DNA from: Oscillospiraceae bacterium
GTDB lineage: Bacteria > Bacillota > Clostridia > Saccharofermentanales > Saccharofermentanaceae
Assembly (NCBI GenBank): GCA_902776845.1
Contig: CACYRM010000023.1
Location: 1-34,639 of the forward strand
Length of the DNA: 34,639 nucleotides
Direction of reading: 5' to 3'
Shown here: one piece after another, positions 25,854-33,189 of the stretch
Layout of the letters: the number at the start of each line of letters is the position of its first letter
How positions within the stretch are numbered: the stretch's first letter is position 1
Made by a program: the position numbers and the translations under genes
Notes under the pieces: model-generated
The model's input: the letters and a program-made list of their open reading frames with translations, nothing else
What the model was told of the DNA's origin: nothing
The model's database searches: none

Positions 25854-26417
25854 ATGGGCAAGAAACTAAACGCGGTATTAAGTCTTGGAATAATAGCTTC
25901 CGTTCTCACGCATATAGTGTATGAGATCATTGCTTATCTGACATTTTATTACAATCCCGCGCTTACTAAGATAATTGCTTTTACGACCCTCGGTCTTGCT
26001 GGCCTTCATGCGCTCTGCAGTGCCGGTCTGCTGTTTTTCGTGCATGACAGAGGCAACGGCATGCGTTATCCGAAGCTTAATGCGCGTACGCTGATCCAGC
26101 GTGTGAGCGCTGCCGCCATGGTGCTTATGATAGTGCCTCACATTAATAATTTTAAGATCCTTTCTTCGCTCGCCGGCTCGAACCGGGTATTATTTTATGT
26201 TGTTTTGTTCTCCCAGCTTCTGTTTTATGCCGCAGTGCTGATCCATGTGGCAGTATCGGTAAGTAGAGCTTTTATTTCACTTGGGTTGGTATCAACCGGA
26301 AAAGCCGTAAGGGCAATAGATATCACAGTTTGGATACTCTGCTCAGGTTTGTTTGCCGCAGCTTCTGTTGCCGTTCTCAGAACACAGATATCAATGTTTG
26401 CTGGAGGCGCTTCATGA
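25854..26417 (+). CDS. Probable cytochrome b membrane subunit of fumarate reductase / succinate dehydrogenase
   Basis: The 187-residue protein has five hydrophobic helices, roughly 8-31, 40-63, 84-100, 112-136 and 155-178. Histidines 20, 52, 96 and 131 fall one each in the first four helices. That is the pattern of the five-helix, diheme cytochrome b (SdhC of Bacillus, FrdC of Wolinella), in which four histidines bind two hemes. Overall sequence similarity is weak by eye, so the call rests on topology, histidine placement and its place just before the flavoprotein and iron-sulfur genes. It would anchor the complex and pass electrons from menaquinol. AAGGAGG precedes the ATG at 25854. The stop overlaps the flavoprotein start (ATGA). 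Confidence 0.72.
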   Translation: MGKKLNAVLSLGIIASVLTHIVYEIIAYLTFYYNPALTKIIAFTTLGLAGLHALCSAGLLFFVHDRGNGMRYPKLNARTLIQRVSAAAMVLMIVPHINNFKILSSLAGSNRVLFYVVLFSQLLFYAAVLIHVAVSVSRAFISLGLVSTGKAVRAIDITVWILCSGLFAAASVAVLRTQISMFAGGAS

Positions 26418-28039
26418 GTAAAGTCCTGATCATCGGAAGCGGAATATCCGGTCTTGCCTGTGCCATAACATGCGCCTCGCGCGGCATTAACGTTATCCTT
26501 GTCTCGCCGTTTCCTTCGGAAAGATCGCAGTCGGTCCTTGCGGCAGGCGGAATAAACGCAGTGCTTACCGGTGAAGACGGCGACAGCATAGAGCAGCATA
26601 TAAAAGACACTCTCAAAGGCGGGTGTGACATTGCGGGTGAGAAGGCCGTAAGAGGAATGTGCAGCGCTGCTCCGGATATTGTCAGATGGCTGGAGAGTCT
26701 GGGTACAGTATTCAGCAGGGACAGCGGAGGAAGGATCAGCAGAAGAGCTTTCGGCGGACAGACTTATCCCAGAACGAATTATGCGGGAACAGCCACAGGA
26801 AAACAGATAGTCACTGCTCTTGTCATGGAAGCAAGAAGGCTTGAAGGCAAGGGCCTTATCGAGAGACGTTACTGGACGGATTTTTACGGAGCGCTTATCA
26901 GGGATAAGGTCTGTTACGGCGCGATGCTCTACAGCGAGGCAACGAGAACGGTAGAGGCTGTTACAGCAGACAGCGTCGTTATCGCGACTGGCGGGCAGAA
27001 CGCACTGTTCGGGAAGACGACGGGCTCCACACAGTGCGACGGCTATGCCGCGGGTAAGCTCTTTTCGCAGGGTGTGGACCTTAAGAATCTTGAATTCATA
27101 CAGTACCACCCCACGGCAATAGAGACTGACAGGAAAAAGATGCTGATCTCGGAGGCGGCCAGAGGTGAAGGCGGAAGGCTGTTTTATGAGGATAACGGCA
27201 GCAGGGTCTACTTCATGGAGGAACTCTACGGGGCAAAAGGAAACCTCATGCCGAGAGACATAGTGTCAAAATGTATATACGAGACCGGAAAACAGGTTTA
27301 TCTGGACGTATCCTTCCTGGGGAAAGATAAGATCCTTGCCAGGATCCCCGAGGTTTATGAGCTGTGCATGAAATACAGGAATATCGACATAACCCGTGAT
27401 CCCGTTCCGGTAGTGCCTTCCGTGCATTTCTTCATGGGAGGGATAGCCGTCGGTCTTGATCACAGGACAAATATAAAAAATCTGTATGCGGTCGGCGAAT
27501 GCGCGTCTATGTACCACGGAGCCAACAGGCTCGGCGGCAACTCGCTCCTTGCTGCAATTTACAGCGGCAGGGTGGCCGCAGGCAGTATCAGGGATGAGAA
27601 AACGGATTCTCCTGACTGGAGCAGGGAAGTCAGTGATGAGAACGGCAGACTCGAGATGAAGAGGAGATCCGAAAGCAGGTTCCCGGTCATGTATGTCAGG
27701 GGCATGCTCGCTGATGCAGTCAACGCTTCGCTCGGGATCGTGAGGAACGCCCGGGAGCTCGAAAATGGGATAAAGGATATTGATTACTATCTGGGTATTG
27801 CAGACAAGATAAATTTCGACAGGTCCGAACTCGAATATTTTACATACAGTCTTGAAGGTATTCTGATCCTTGCGAAAGCGGTCCTTAAGTCAGCCTCGGA
27901 AAGAAAGGAAAGCCGGGGAGCGCATTTAAGGAACGACTATCCGGAAAGATCTGATGCTTACAATGCTTCTACGATAATCAGTTACGATGGCGGCAATTAT
28001 ACGGCAAGGTTTGTAAAGGAGGATGAATATGAAGGTTAA
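26414..28039 (+). CDS. frdA: Fumarate reductase / succinate dehydrogenase flavoprotein subunit, non-covalent FAD type
   Basis: The 541-residue protein starts at the ATG at 26414, overlapping the stop of the cytochrome gene. The dinucleotide fold is VLIIGSGISGLACAI at 4-18. Active-site residues of the family are present: His232 in QYHPTAIE, Arg250 in ARGEGGRLF, His338 in VHFFMGGIAVGLD and Arg372 in GANRLGGNSLL. The position that normally carries the histidine linked to FAD (RSHT in E. coli SdhA) reads ERSQSVLAAGGIN, with Gln39 in place of His. FAD should therefore be held without a covalent bond. L-aspartate oxidase (NadB) also lacks that histidine, but the adjacent iron-sulfur and membrane subunits favour fumarate reductase. 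It overlaps frdB by 11 bases. Confidence 0.88.
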   Translation: MSKVLIIGSGISGLACAITCASRGINVILVSPFPSERSQSVLAAGGINAVLTGEDGDSIEQHIKDTLKGGCDIAGEKAVRGMCSAAPDIVRWLESLGTVFSRDSGGRISRRAFGGQTYPRTNYAGTATGKQIVTALVMEARRLEGKGLIERRYWTDFYGALIRDKVCYGAMLYSEATRTVEAVTADSVVIATGGQNALFGKTTGSTQCDGYAAGKLFSQGVDLKNLEFIQYHPTAIETDRKKMLISEAARGEGGRLFYEDNGSRVYFMEELYGAKGNLMPRDIVSKCIYETGKQVYLDVSFLGKDKILARIPEVYELCMKYRNIDITRDPVPVVPSVHFFMGGIAVGLDHRTNIKNLYAVGECASMYHGANRLGGNSLLAAIYSGRVAAGSIRDEKTDSPDWSREVSDENGRLEMKRRSESRFPVMYVRGMLADAVNASLGIVRNARELENGIKDIDYYLGIADKINFDRSELEYFTYSLEGILILAKAVLKSASERKESRGAHLRNDYPERSDAYNASTIISYDGGNYTARFVKEDEYEG

Positions 28040-28712
28040 GATATTAAGACAGCAGCATCCTCACGCCGAGCCGTATTGGCAGGTTTTCGAATATGAGGGA
28101 GGCAAAGATGCCTCTGTGGCAGCGGTCCTTGACAGCCTTAATTACAGGGACGATATCATTGACGCGGACGGTAATCCCACGGACAGGATCTCCTGGGAGT
28201 GTTCATGTCTTCAGGGAATGTGCGGAGGCTGCGCCATGGTAATAAACGGTGTTCCAAGGCTTGCCTGTGACACGTTTTTGAAGGATCTGAAGGGGGATTT
28301 GCTGACTATAGAACCACTTCGCAAGTTTCCCGTGATCTGCGACCTTGTGGTGGACAGGGGGATCATACAGGAAAATCTTAAGAAGATGGATGCTTTCATA
28401 GGTGAATACCATCAGGATTCCGAGAAGAATCACGAACTTGAATACCAGATCGGAAGATGTCTGAAATGCGGTCTGTGCCTGGAGGTCTGTCCCAATTATG
28501 TTAAGGGGGAAGAATTCTTCGGACCTCTTTTTGCCAATGACAGTTATTTTGTCGCTTCACGGAGCAAAGGTGACAAGACTAAGATAAAAAAAGAATACGA
28601 ACAGCACTTCGCGAAGGGGTGTTCAAAATCTCTGGCCTGTATGCGCGTGTGTCCTGTTCATATTTCAACGCTGGCTTCAATGGCCGGAATGAACCGCGGT
28701 ATAAGGGATTGA
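28029..28712 (+). CDS. frdB: Fumarate reductase / succinate dehydrogenase iron-sulfur subunit
   Basis: The 227-residue protein carries the three cluster motifs of the family in order. The [2Fe-2S] ferredoxin-like motif CSCLQGMCGGCAMVINGV, with a later Cys in RLAC, lies near residue 57-80. CLKCGLCLEVCP near 138 is for [4Fe-4S]. CSKSLACMRVCP near 197 is for the third cluster, usually [3Fe-4S]. It passes electrons between the quinone site in the membrane subunit and FAD. The ATG at 28029 lies six bases after AAAGGAGG; an ATG at 28023 is too close to that site. Overlap with frdA suggests coupled translation. The C-A-B gene order matches the Bacillus and Wolinella type. Confidence 0.93.
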   Translation: MKVKILRQQHPHAEPYWQVFEYEGGKDASVAAVLDSLNYRDDIIDADGNPTDRISWECSCLQGMCGGCAMVINGVPRLACDTFLKDLKGDLLTIEPLRKFPVICDLVVDRGIIQENLKKMDAFIGEYHQDSEKNHELEYQIGRCLKCGLCLEVCPNYVKGEEFFGPLFANDSYFVASRSKGDKTKIKKEYEQHFAKGCSKSLACMRVCPVHISTLASMAGMNRGIRD

Positions 28713-28993
28713 GGGCCATTATGACCGGGACTTCAAAATTGACGGGGTTTGTTCACGAATTGTTAACAGTTGTTTCCTTGTGATGCCTTAATGGTAATGT
28801 ATCATCATAAACGTAAGAACGAGACCACAATATAAGTTTTGAGTTTGTTTGTATAGATGCCGCAGAGAAGATCTGCGGCATCTTTTTTCGCAATTTATTA
28901 AGCGATGTCCTCTCTGATTTAATGCATTTATTCTTTATTTTTGCGTTTTATAGAGTAAAATAAATTGGAGTTTTTGTATCAGAAAGGGATAGT
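28713..28993 (+). other. Intergenic region with orphan promoter-like sequence and terminator; candidate small RNA
   Basis: This 281-base gap has no gene. TTGTGA (28778-28783), 16 bases and TATCAT (28800-28805) form a moderate promoter. About 50 bases later comes the strong terminator at 28854-28888. A transcript of ~75 bases would result. The sequence between has no open frame with a ribosome binding site. It could equally be the 3' end of the frd transcript. Confidence 0.3.
28854..28888 (+). terminator. Rho-independent terminator after frdB
   Basis: The stem AGATGCCGCAGA / TCTGCGGCATCT, 12 bp with the loop GAAGA, is followed by six T. It lies about 145 bases after the frdB stop. Confidence 0.92.
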
Positions 28994-29455
28994 ATGGAGT
29001 TTTTCCTGCAGATAATCACCAACAGGATCCTTATCGTGGGAGTTGTTTCCTGGTTTTTGGCCCAGGTATTTAAATGCATAAGCAATCTTATACTGACCAG
29101 AAAGTTCAGTTTCGAGAGATTATTCGGTGACGGGGGAATGCCTAGCGGACATTCTGCCACCGTGGTCTCCGTTGCTGTGGCAGCAGGTCTTTACGAAGGA
29201 TTTGACAGTGCTGTCTTCGCTGTCGCGATGATCGTAGCGATCGTTGTAATGCATGATGCGATGAACGTCAGGTATCAGGCGGGAAAACATGCGGAACTCC
29301 TTAATGTTATGGCTGAGATGTTTGAAAAGATCACCGGTGCCGATCTCCCTAATGAGGAGAAACTGAAGGAACTCCTCGGTCATACGCCTCTCCAGGTTGC
29401 TGCTGGCTGTCTTCTCGGTGCTGTGACTGCGATACTCATGTATGTCATATTCTGA
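28994..29455 (+). CDS. DUF212 divergent PAP2-family membrane protein (YuiD-like)
   Basis: The 153-residue protein matches the DUF212 family, related to acid phosphatases of the PAP2 superfamily. Motifs are NLILTRKFSFERLFGDGGMP, then SGHSATV, MHDAMNVRYQAGKHAELLN and ELLGHTPLQVAAGCLLG. The SGHS segment is the part shared with PAP2 phosphatases; other PAP2 catalytic motifs are not obvious, so activity is uncertain. Four hydrophobic helices are visible at ~8-30, 48-65, 70-92 and 132-152. The start ATG has AAAGGGA upstream. It is followed after six bases by the DNA alkylation repair gene, with which it is likely co-transcribed. Confidence 0.92.
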   Translation: MEFFLQIITNRILIVGVVSWFLAQVFKCISNLILTRKFSFERLFGDGGMPSGHSATVVSVAVAAGLYEGFDSAVFAVAMIVAIVVMHDAMNVRYQAGKHAELLNVMAEMFEKITGADLPNEEKLKELLGHTPLQVAAGCLLGAVTAILMYVIF

Positions 29456-29461
29456 CCGTTT

Positions 29462-30151
29462 ATGATTATTGACGAGATCCGGGCGGAATTAAATAAACTT
29501 CAGGATACTGGTTACCGTGATATGCAGGTGACCATCATTCCAACGGTAAATCCTGATTCGATAATCGGAGTCCGGACTCCTGCATTGAGACAGCTTGCAA
29601 AAGAACTGTCGAAAAGAGAAGATATATCTGTTTTCCTGGAAGATCTTCCTCACAGGTATTTTGAAGAAAACCAGCTCCACGCATTTATCCTGTCCGGCAT
29701 GAAGGATGCCGCCGGCTGCATAAAACTCATGGATTCTTTTCTCCCCTATGTTGACAACTGGGCGACCTGCGATCAGATGTCACCGAAGGTCTTTAAGAAA
29801 AACAAAGATCTTCTGCTCGAATATCTGAACAGGTGGATAAAGTCTGATCTTACATATGTGAAAAGATTTGCCATAGGAATGCTCATGGAGCATTTTCTTG
29901 ATGAGGATTTTAAGACTTCATATCTAACGAAGGTCTCGAAAATACGCTCCAAAGAATACTATGTGAACATGATGACCGCATGGTATTTCGCAACAGCCCT
30001 CGCCAAGCAGTATGATGCGGCTCTACCTTATATTGAAGGTCAGAAACTCGATATATGGACACATAATAAAACCATTCAGAAAGCGGTTGAAAGTTTCCGC
30101 ATCACTCCCGAACAGAAGGAATACCTCAAGTCGTTAAAAAGAAAGGCGTAA
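29462..30151 (+). CDS. DNA alkylation repair protein (AlkD-like HEAT-repeat glycosylase family)
   Basis: The 229-residue protein matches the AlkD/AlkC family of helical-repeat DNA glycosylases. Family segments are IIGVRTPALRQLAKELSK near residue 35, PYVDNWATCDQMSP near 97, YVKRFAIGMLMEHF near 137 and EYYVNMMTAWYFATALAK near 165. AlkD removes N3- and N7-alkylated purines without base flipping. The tryptophan and aspartate in NWATCD sit where AlkD places its catalytic pair. The start has no clear ribosome binding site and lies six bases after the DUF212 stop, so translation is probably coupled. A phosphofructokinase gene begins four bases after its stop. Confidence 0.9.
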   Translation: MIIDEIRAELNKLQDTGYRDMQVTIIPTVNPDSIIGVRTPALRQLAKELSKREDISVFLEDLPHRYFEENQLHAFILSGMKDAAGCIKLMDSFLPYVDNWATCDQMSPKVFKKNKDLLLEYLNRWIKSDLTYVKRFAIGMLMEHFLDEDFKTSYLTKVSKIRSKEYYVNMMTAWYFATALAKQYDAALPYIEGQKLDIWTHNKTIQKAVESFRITPEQKEYLKSLKRKA

Positions 30152-30155
30152 AGTC

Positions 30156-31076
30156 ATGATCTACACGGTAACGCTTAATCCTGCGATAGATATGAGTCTC
30201 CGTGTAAGTGACGGACTTATGCCCGGAAGCATCAATAAGTCGCACGGTATGAGGACGTATCCCGGCGGCAAGGGTATCAATGTTTCCAAGACTCTTAAGG
30301 TGCTGGGAAAAGAGTCTGTTGTCTGCGCAGGACTGTGCGGTGAGGACGGCGGTAAACTTTTCGATATGCTAAAGAATGATTTTGAAGTTTTGAGCATAAG
30401 ATACCCCTCAGGCAATACAAGAACAAATATCAAGATCTCCGGTGAGAACGGAGTAACGACCGATATCAACGGAGAAGGTCCTTTATACGACAGGGATTCG
30501 GTTGAGAGGTTTAAGGCACTCCTGACCGGAAGACTGAATAAAGGAGATATCGTTGTCTTATCGGGAAGTCCTCCTTCTGGTTCGCCTTCCGGTATCTATG
30601 CAGATCTTATAAGGTGTTTCGGCTCGGCAGAAGGTGTCAGAGTCATCCTTGACTGCGCCGGAGATTATCTTCAGGAAGGGTTAAAAGCCATCCCTTCCGC
30701 TGTCAAGCCGACCTGTGAGGAACTGGGACTAAATAACGATCATGACCGCGCTTTGGAGGAAGCACGGAATATCGTCTCAATGGGCATTTCGAGATGCCTT
30801 ATATCAATGGGCGGAGAAGGCGCGGTCTTTGCTGACAGAGATCAGTCCCCGGTGTATTTAAAGGCGATGGATATTAATGTCTGCTGCACGACGGGCTGCG
30901 GTGATGCCATGACGGCAGGGCTTGCTTATGCATTTGATGAGGAAATGACTCCGGAGGATGCTTTCAGGCTTTGTATGGCACTGGCTTCGGCGGAGGCTGA
31001 GACTGAAGGAACAGATCCCCCGCTGAAAGAACGCGTTACAGAGCTCTATGGCGGCAATCCGTTTTGCGGCCAATAA
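30156..31076 (+). CDS. fruK: 1-phosphofructokinase family sugar kinase (PfkB fold)
   Basis: The 306-residue protein opens IYTVTLNPAIDMSLRV and has PGGKGINVSKTLKVLG near residue 37. It also has the anion-hole motif CCTTGCGDAMTAGLAY near 246, with Asp252 as the likely catalytic base. These fit FruK/LacC-type kinases, which phosphorylate fructose 1-phosphate or tagatose 6-phosphate. The usual partners, a fructose PTS permease and FruR, are absent. The substrate is therefore not settled by context, and tagatose 6-phosphate kinase is a real alternative given the glycan genes upstream. The gene starts four bases after the AlkD-like gene with AAAGG upstream. Confidence 0.88.
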   Translation: MIYTVTLNPAIDMSLRVSDGLMPGSINKSHGMRTYPGGKGINVSKTLKVLGKESVVCAGLCGEDGGKLFDMLKNDFEVLSIRYPSGNTRTNIKISGENGVTTDINGEGPLYDRDSVERFKALLTGRLNKGDIVVLSGSPPSGSPSGIYADLIRCFGSAEGVRVILDCAGDYLQEGLKAIPSAVKPTCEELGLNNDHDRALEEARNIVSMGISRCLISMGGEGAVFADRDQSPVYLKAMDINVCCTTGCGDAMTAGLAYAFDEEMTPEDAFRLCMALASAEAETEGTDPPLKERVTELYGGNPFCGQ

Positions 31077-31088
31077 CATAAGGATATA

Positions 31089-31117
31089 TTGCAAACACAG
31101 AACAAACGTTCTAAAAT
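31089..31117 (+). promoter_or_regulatory. LexA-controlled promoter of uvrB (SOS box inside the spacer)
   Basis: TTGCAA (31089-31094) and TAAAAT (31112-31117) are 17 bases apart. Filling the spacer is GAACAAACGTTC (31100-31111), a perfect match to the Gram-positive LexA box GAACRNRYGTTC. LexA bound here would cover both promoter hexamers. Confidence 0.88.
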
Positions 31118-31164
31118 TTACACAGAAGATTTTTACCTGCAACGCATTGAGGCTTTGAACGATA

Positions 31165-33189
31165 ATGGATTTTAAACTGCATTCTGATTACAAGCCGTCC
31201 GGAGACCAGCCGGAAGCAATAGATTCCCTGGTCAGGGGTATTAAGGAGGGGATGAAGGCGCAGACTCTCCTGGGTGTTACCGGTTCCGGCAAGACCTTCA
31301 CTATGGCCAACATTATCGAGAAGGTTCAGAGACCTACACTTGTTCTTGCACACAACAAGACTCTGGCAGGCCAGCTATATGCTGAATTTAAGGAGCTGTT
31401 CCCTGAGAATGCCGTGGAATACTTTATCTCCTATTACGATTACTATCAGCCTGAAGCTTATATTGCTGCCACAGATACATACATCGAGAAGGATTCCTCG
31501 ATCAATGACGAGATCGACCGTATGCGCCATGAGGCGACAAAGTCTCTCCTGACGAGGGAAGATGTAATTATCGTGGCTTCAGTATCATGCATATACGGAA
31601 TAGGCGAGAAGGATGATTATCTTTCATTGGCCCTTATGCTTGAGACGGGGCTGGAGATACCTATGGATGCGGTCATGGGTCAGCTCATCAATATGCAGTA
31701 CACGCGTAACGATTTTGATCTTGCGAGAGGCTCTTTCAGGCGCAAGGGCGATATCATCGATATCTGGACTCCCGATTCTGAGCATACGCTTACGAGGATC
31801 AGCTTCTTCGGTGACGAGATCGACAAGATAAGCTATGTGGATGCCATAACCGGAAAGACCGAGTTTACCAGAGACTACATTGAACTGTTTCCGGCTTCCC
31901 ACTATGCGACAGGCAGATCCAAGCTCAATAAAGCCATAGACAGGATCGAAGCCGAGCTTGAGGTAAGACTTAAGGAATTAAGGGAAGCCGGCGACATGAT
32001 CGCGGCCTACAGGCTTGAGCAGCGTACCCGTTACGACATGGATATGTTAAGGGAGACCGGTTTCTGCAAGGGTATCGAGAATTATTCGAGACATATCGCA
32101 GGAAGGGAAGAGGGCGAGCCTCCGTGCACGCTGATGGATTTCTTTCCTGATGATTTTCTTCTCTTCATCGATGAGTCACACCAGACAATTCCCCAGGTCG
32201 GAGCAATGTATAACGGCGACAGATCGCGCAAGGAGATGCTGGTCCAGTACGGATTCAGACTTCCTTCGGCATTTGATAACAGACCTTTGAAGTTCAGTGA
32301 ATTTGAGCAGCGTATGGGGCAGACTGTCTTTGTCAGCGCGACACCGGCTGATTATGAGAAAGAACACAGTGAACAGATAGTTGAGCAGGTAATAAGGCCC
32401 ACAGGACTCCTGGAGCCGGAGATCTTTATCAGGCCCGTTGACGGACAGATCGAAGATATTCTCGGTGAACTTAAGGAGCAGAAGAAGACAGGTGATAAGA
32501 GCCTCATAATGACTCTCACCAAGAGAATGGCGGAAGACCTGACAGAATTCCTTAAGAAAGAGGATATCAGGGTCACTTATCTCCATTCGGATATCAAGGC
32601 AGTCGAGCGTATGCAGATACTCAACAAACTCCGTAATGACGAGATAGATGTTATAGTCGGAATCAATCTCCTGAGGGAAGGAATCGACCTTCCTGAGGTA
32701 TCACTGCTCATGATACTCGATGCAGATAAGGAGGGCTTCTTAAGATCTGAGAGATCTTTGATCCAGATAATCGGAAGATGTGCCAGGAATGATCACGGCA
32801 GAGTTATCCTTTATGCAGATGAAGTTACTGATTCCATGATGAATGCCGTATCAGAGACCAACCGCAGAAGGAAGATCCAGCAGGAGTACAATGAAGTCCA
32901 CGGAATTACACCGAAGACTATCAAAAAGGCTGTAAGAGACGTATTTGATATCGTTGCCGAGAACAGCAGGGATTCTTCATCCGGCAGAGGTAAAGACAGG
33001 TCTTCCGGCAAAGGCGGCATAGATGCCGCAAGGCTAATAAATGAGGGCGTATCGGGCGGAACCGAGGAAGAGAACAGGAAGCTTATCGAGAAGCTTACTG
33101 TTGAGATGACCAGGGCGGCCAAGGATCTTGATTTTGAGAGGGCTGCCGAGATAAGAGACATAATAATCGAACTCAAGGGGAAGAGATAA
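31165..33189 (+). CDS. uvrB: Excinuclease ABC subunit B
   Basis: The 674-residue protein is a full-length UvrB. Motif I is GVTGSGKT (37-44). The beta-hairpin that clamps damaged DNA shows [20 protein letters not shown] near residue 92. Helicase motifs follow: [30 protein letters not shown], and [20 protein letters not shown] with [11 protein letters not shown]-terminal UVR domain ([19 protein letters not shown]) contacts UvrC. A Ser/Gly/Lys-rich linker lies before the UVR domain. UvrB verifies lesions in nucleotide excision repair. The promoter at 31089-31117 carries an SOS box. The stop overlaps the dnaE start (TAATG). Confidence 0.98.
   Translation: MDFKLHSDYKPSGDQPEAIDSLVRGIKEGMKAQTLLGVTGSGKTFTMANIIEKVQRPTLVLAHNKTLAGQLYAEFKELFPENAVEYFISYYDYYQPEAYIAATDTYIEKDSSINDEIDRMRHEATKSLLTREDVIIVASVSCIYGIGEKDDYLSLALMLETGLEIPMDAVMGQLINMQYTRNDFDLARGSFRRKGDIIDIWTPDSEHTLTRISFFGDEIDKISYVDAITGKTEFTRDYIELFPASHYATGRSKLNKAIDRIEAELEVRLKELREAGDMIAAYRLEQRTRYDMDMLRETGFCKGIENYSRHIAGREEGEPPCTLMDFFPDDFLLFIDESHQTIPQVGAMYNGDRSRKEMLVQYGFRLPSAFDNRPLKFSEFEQRMGQTVFVSATPADYEKEHSEQIVEQVIRPTGLLEPEIFIRPVDGQIEDILGELKEQKKTGDKSLIMTLTKRMAEDLTEFLKKEDIRVTYLHSDIKAVERMQILNKLRNDEIDVIVGINLLREGIDLPEVSLLMILDADKEGFLRSERSLIQIIGRCARNDHGRVILYADEVTDSMMNAVSETNRRRKIQQEYNEVHGITPKTIKKAVRDVFDIVAENSRDSSSGRGKDRSSGKGGIDAARLINEGVSGGTEEENRKLIEKLTVEMTRAAKDLDFERAAEIRDIIIELKGKR

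Noticed and set aside
26414..28039. Flavoprotein as L-aspartate oxidase (NadB)
   Set aside because: NadB also lacks the FAD-linking histidine, but here the gene overlaps an iron-sulfur subunit gene and a five-helix cytochrome gene, and nadA and nadC are absent.
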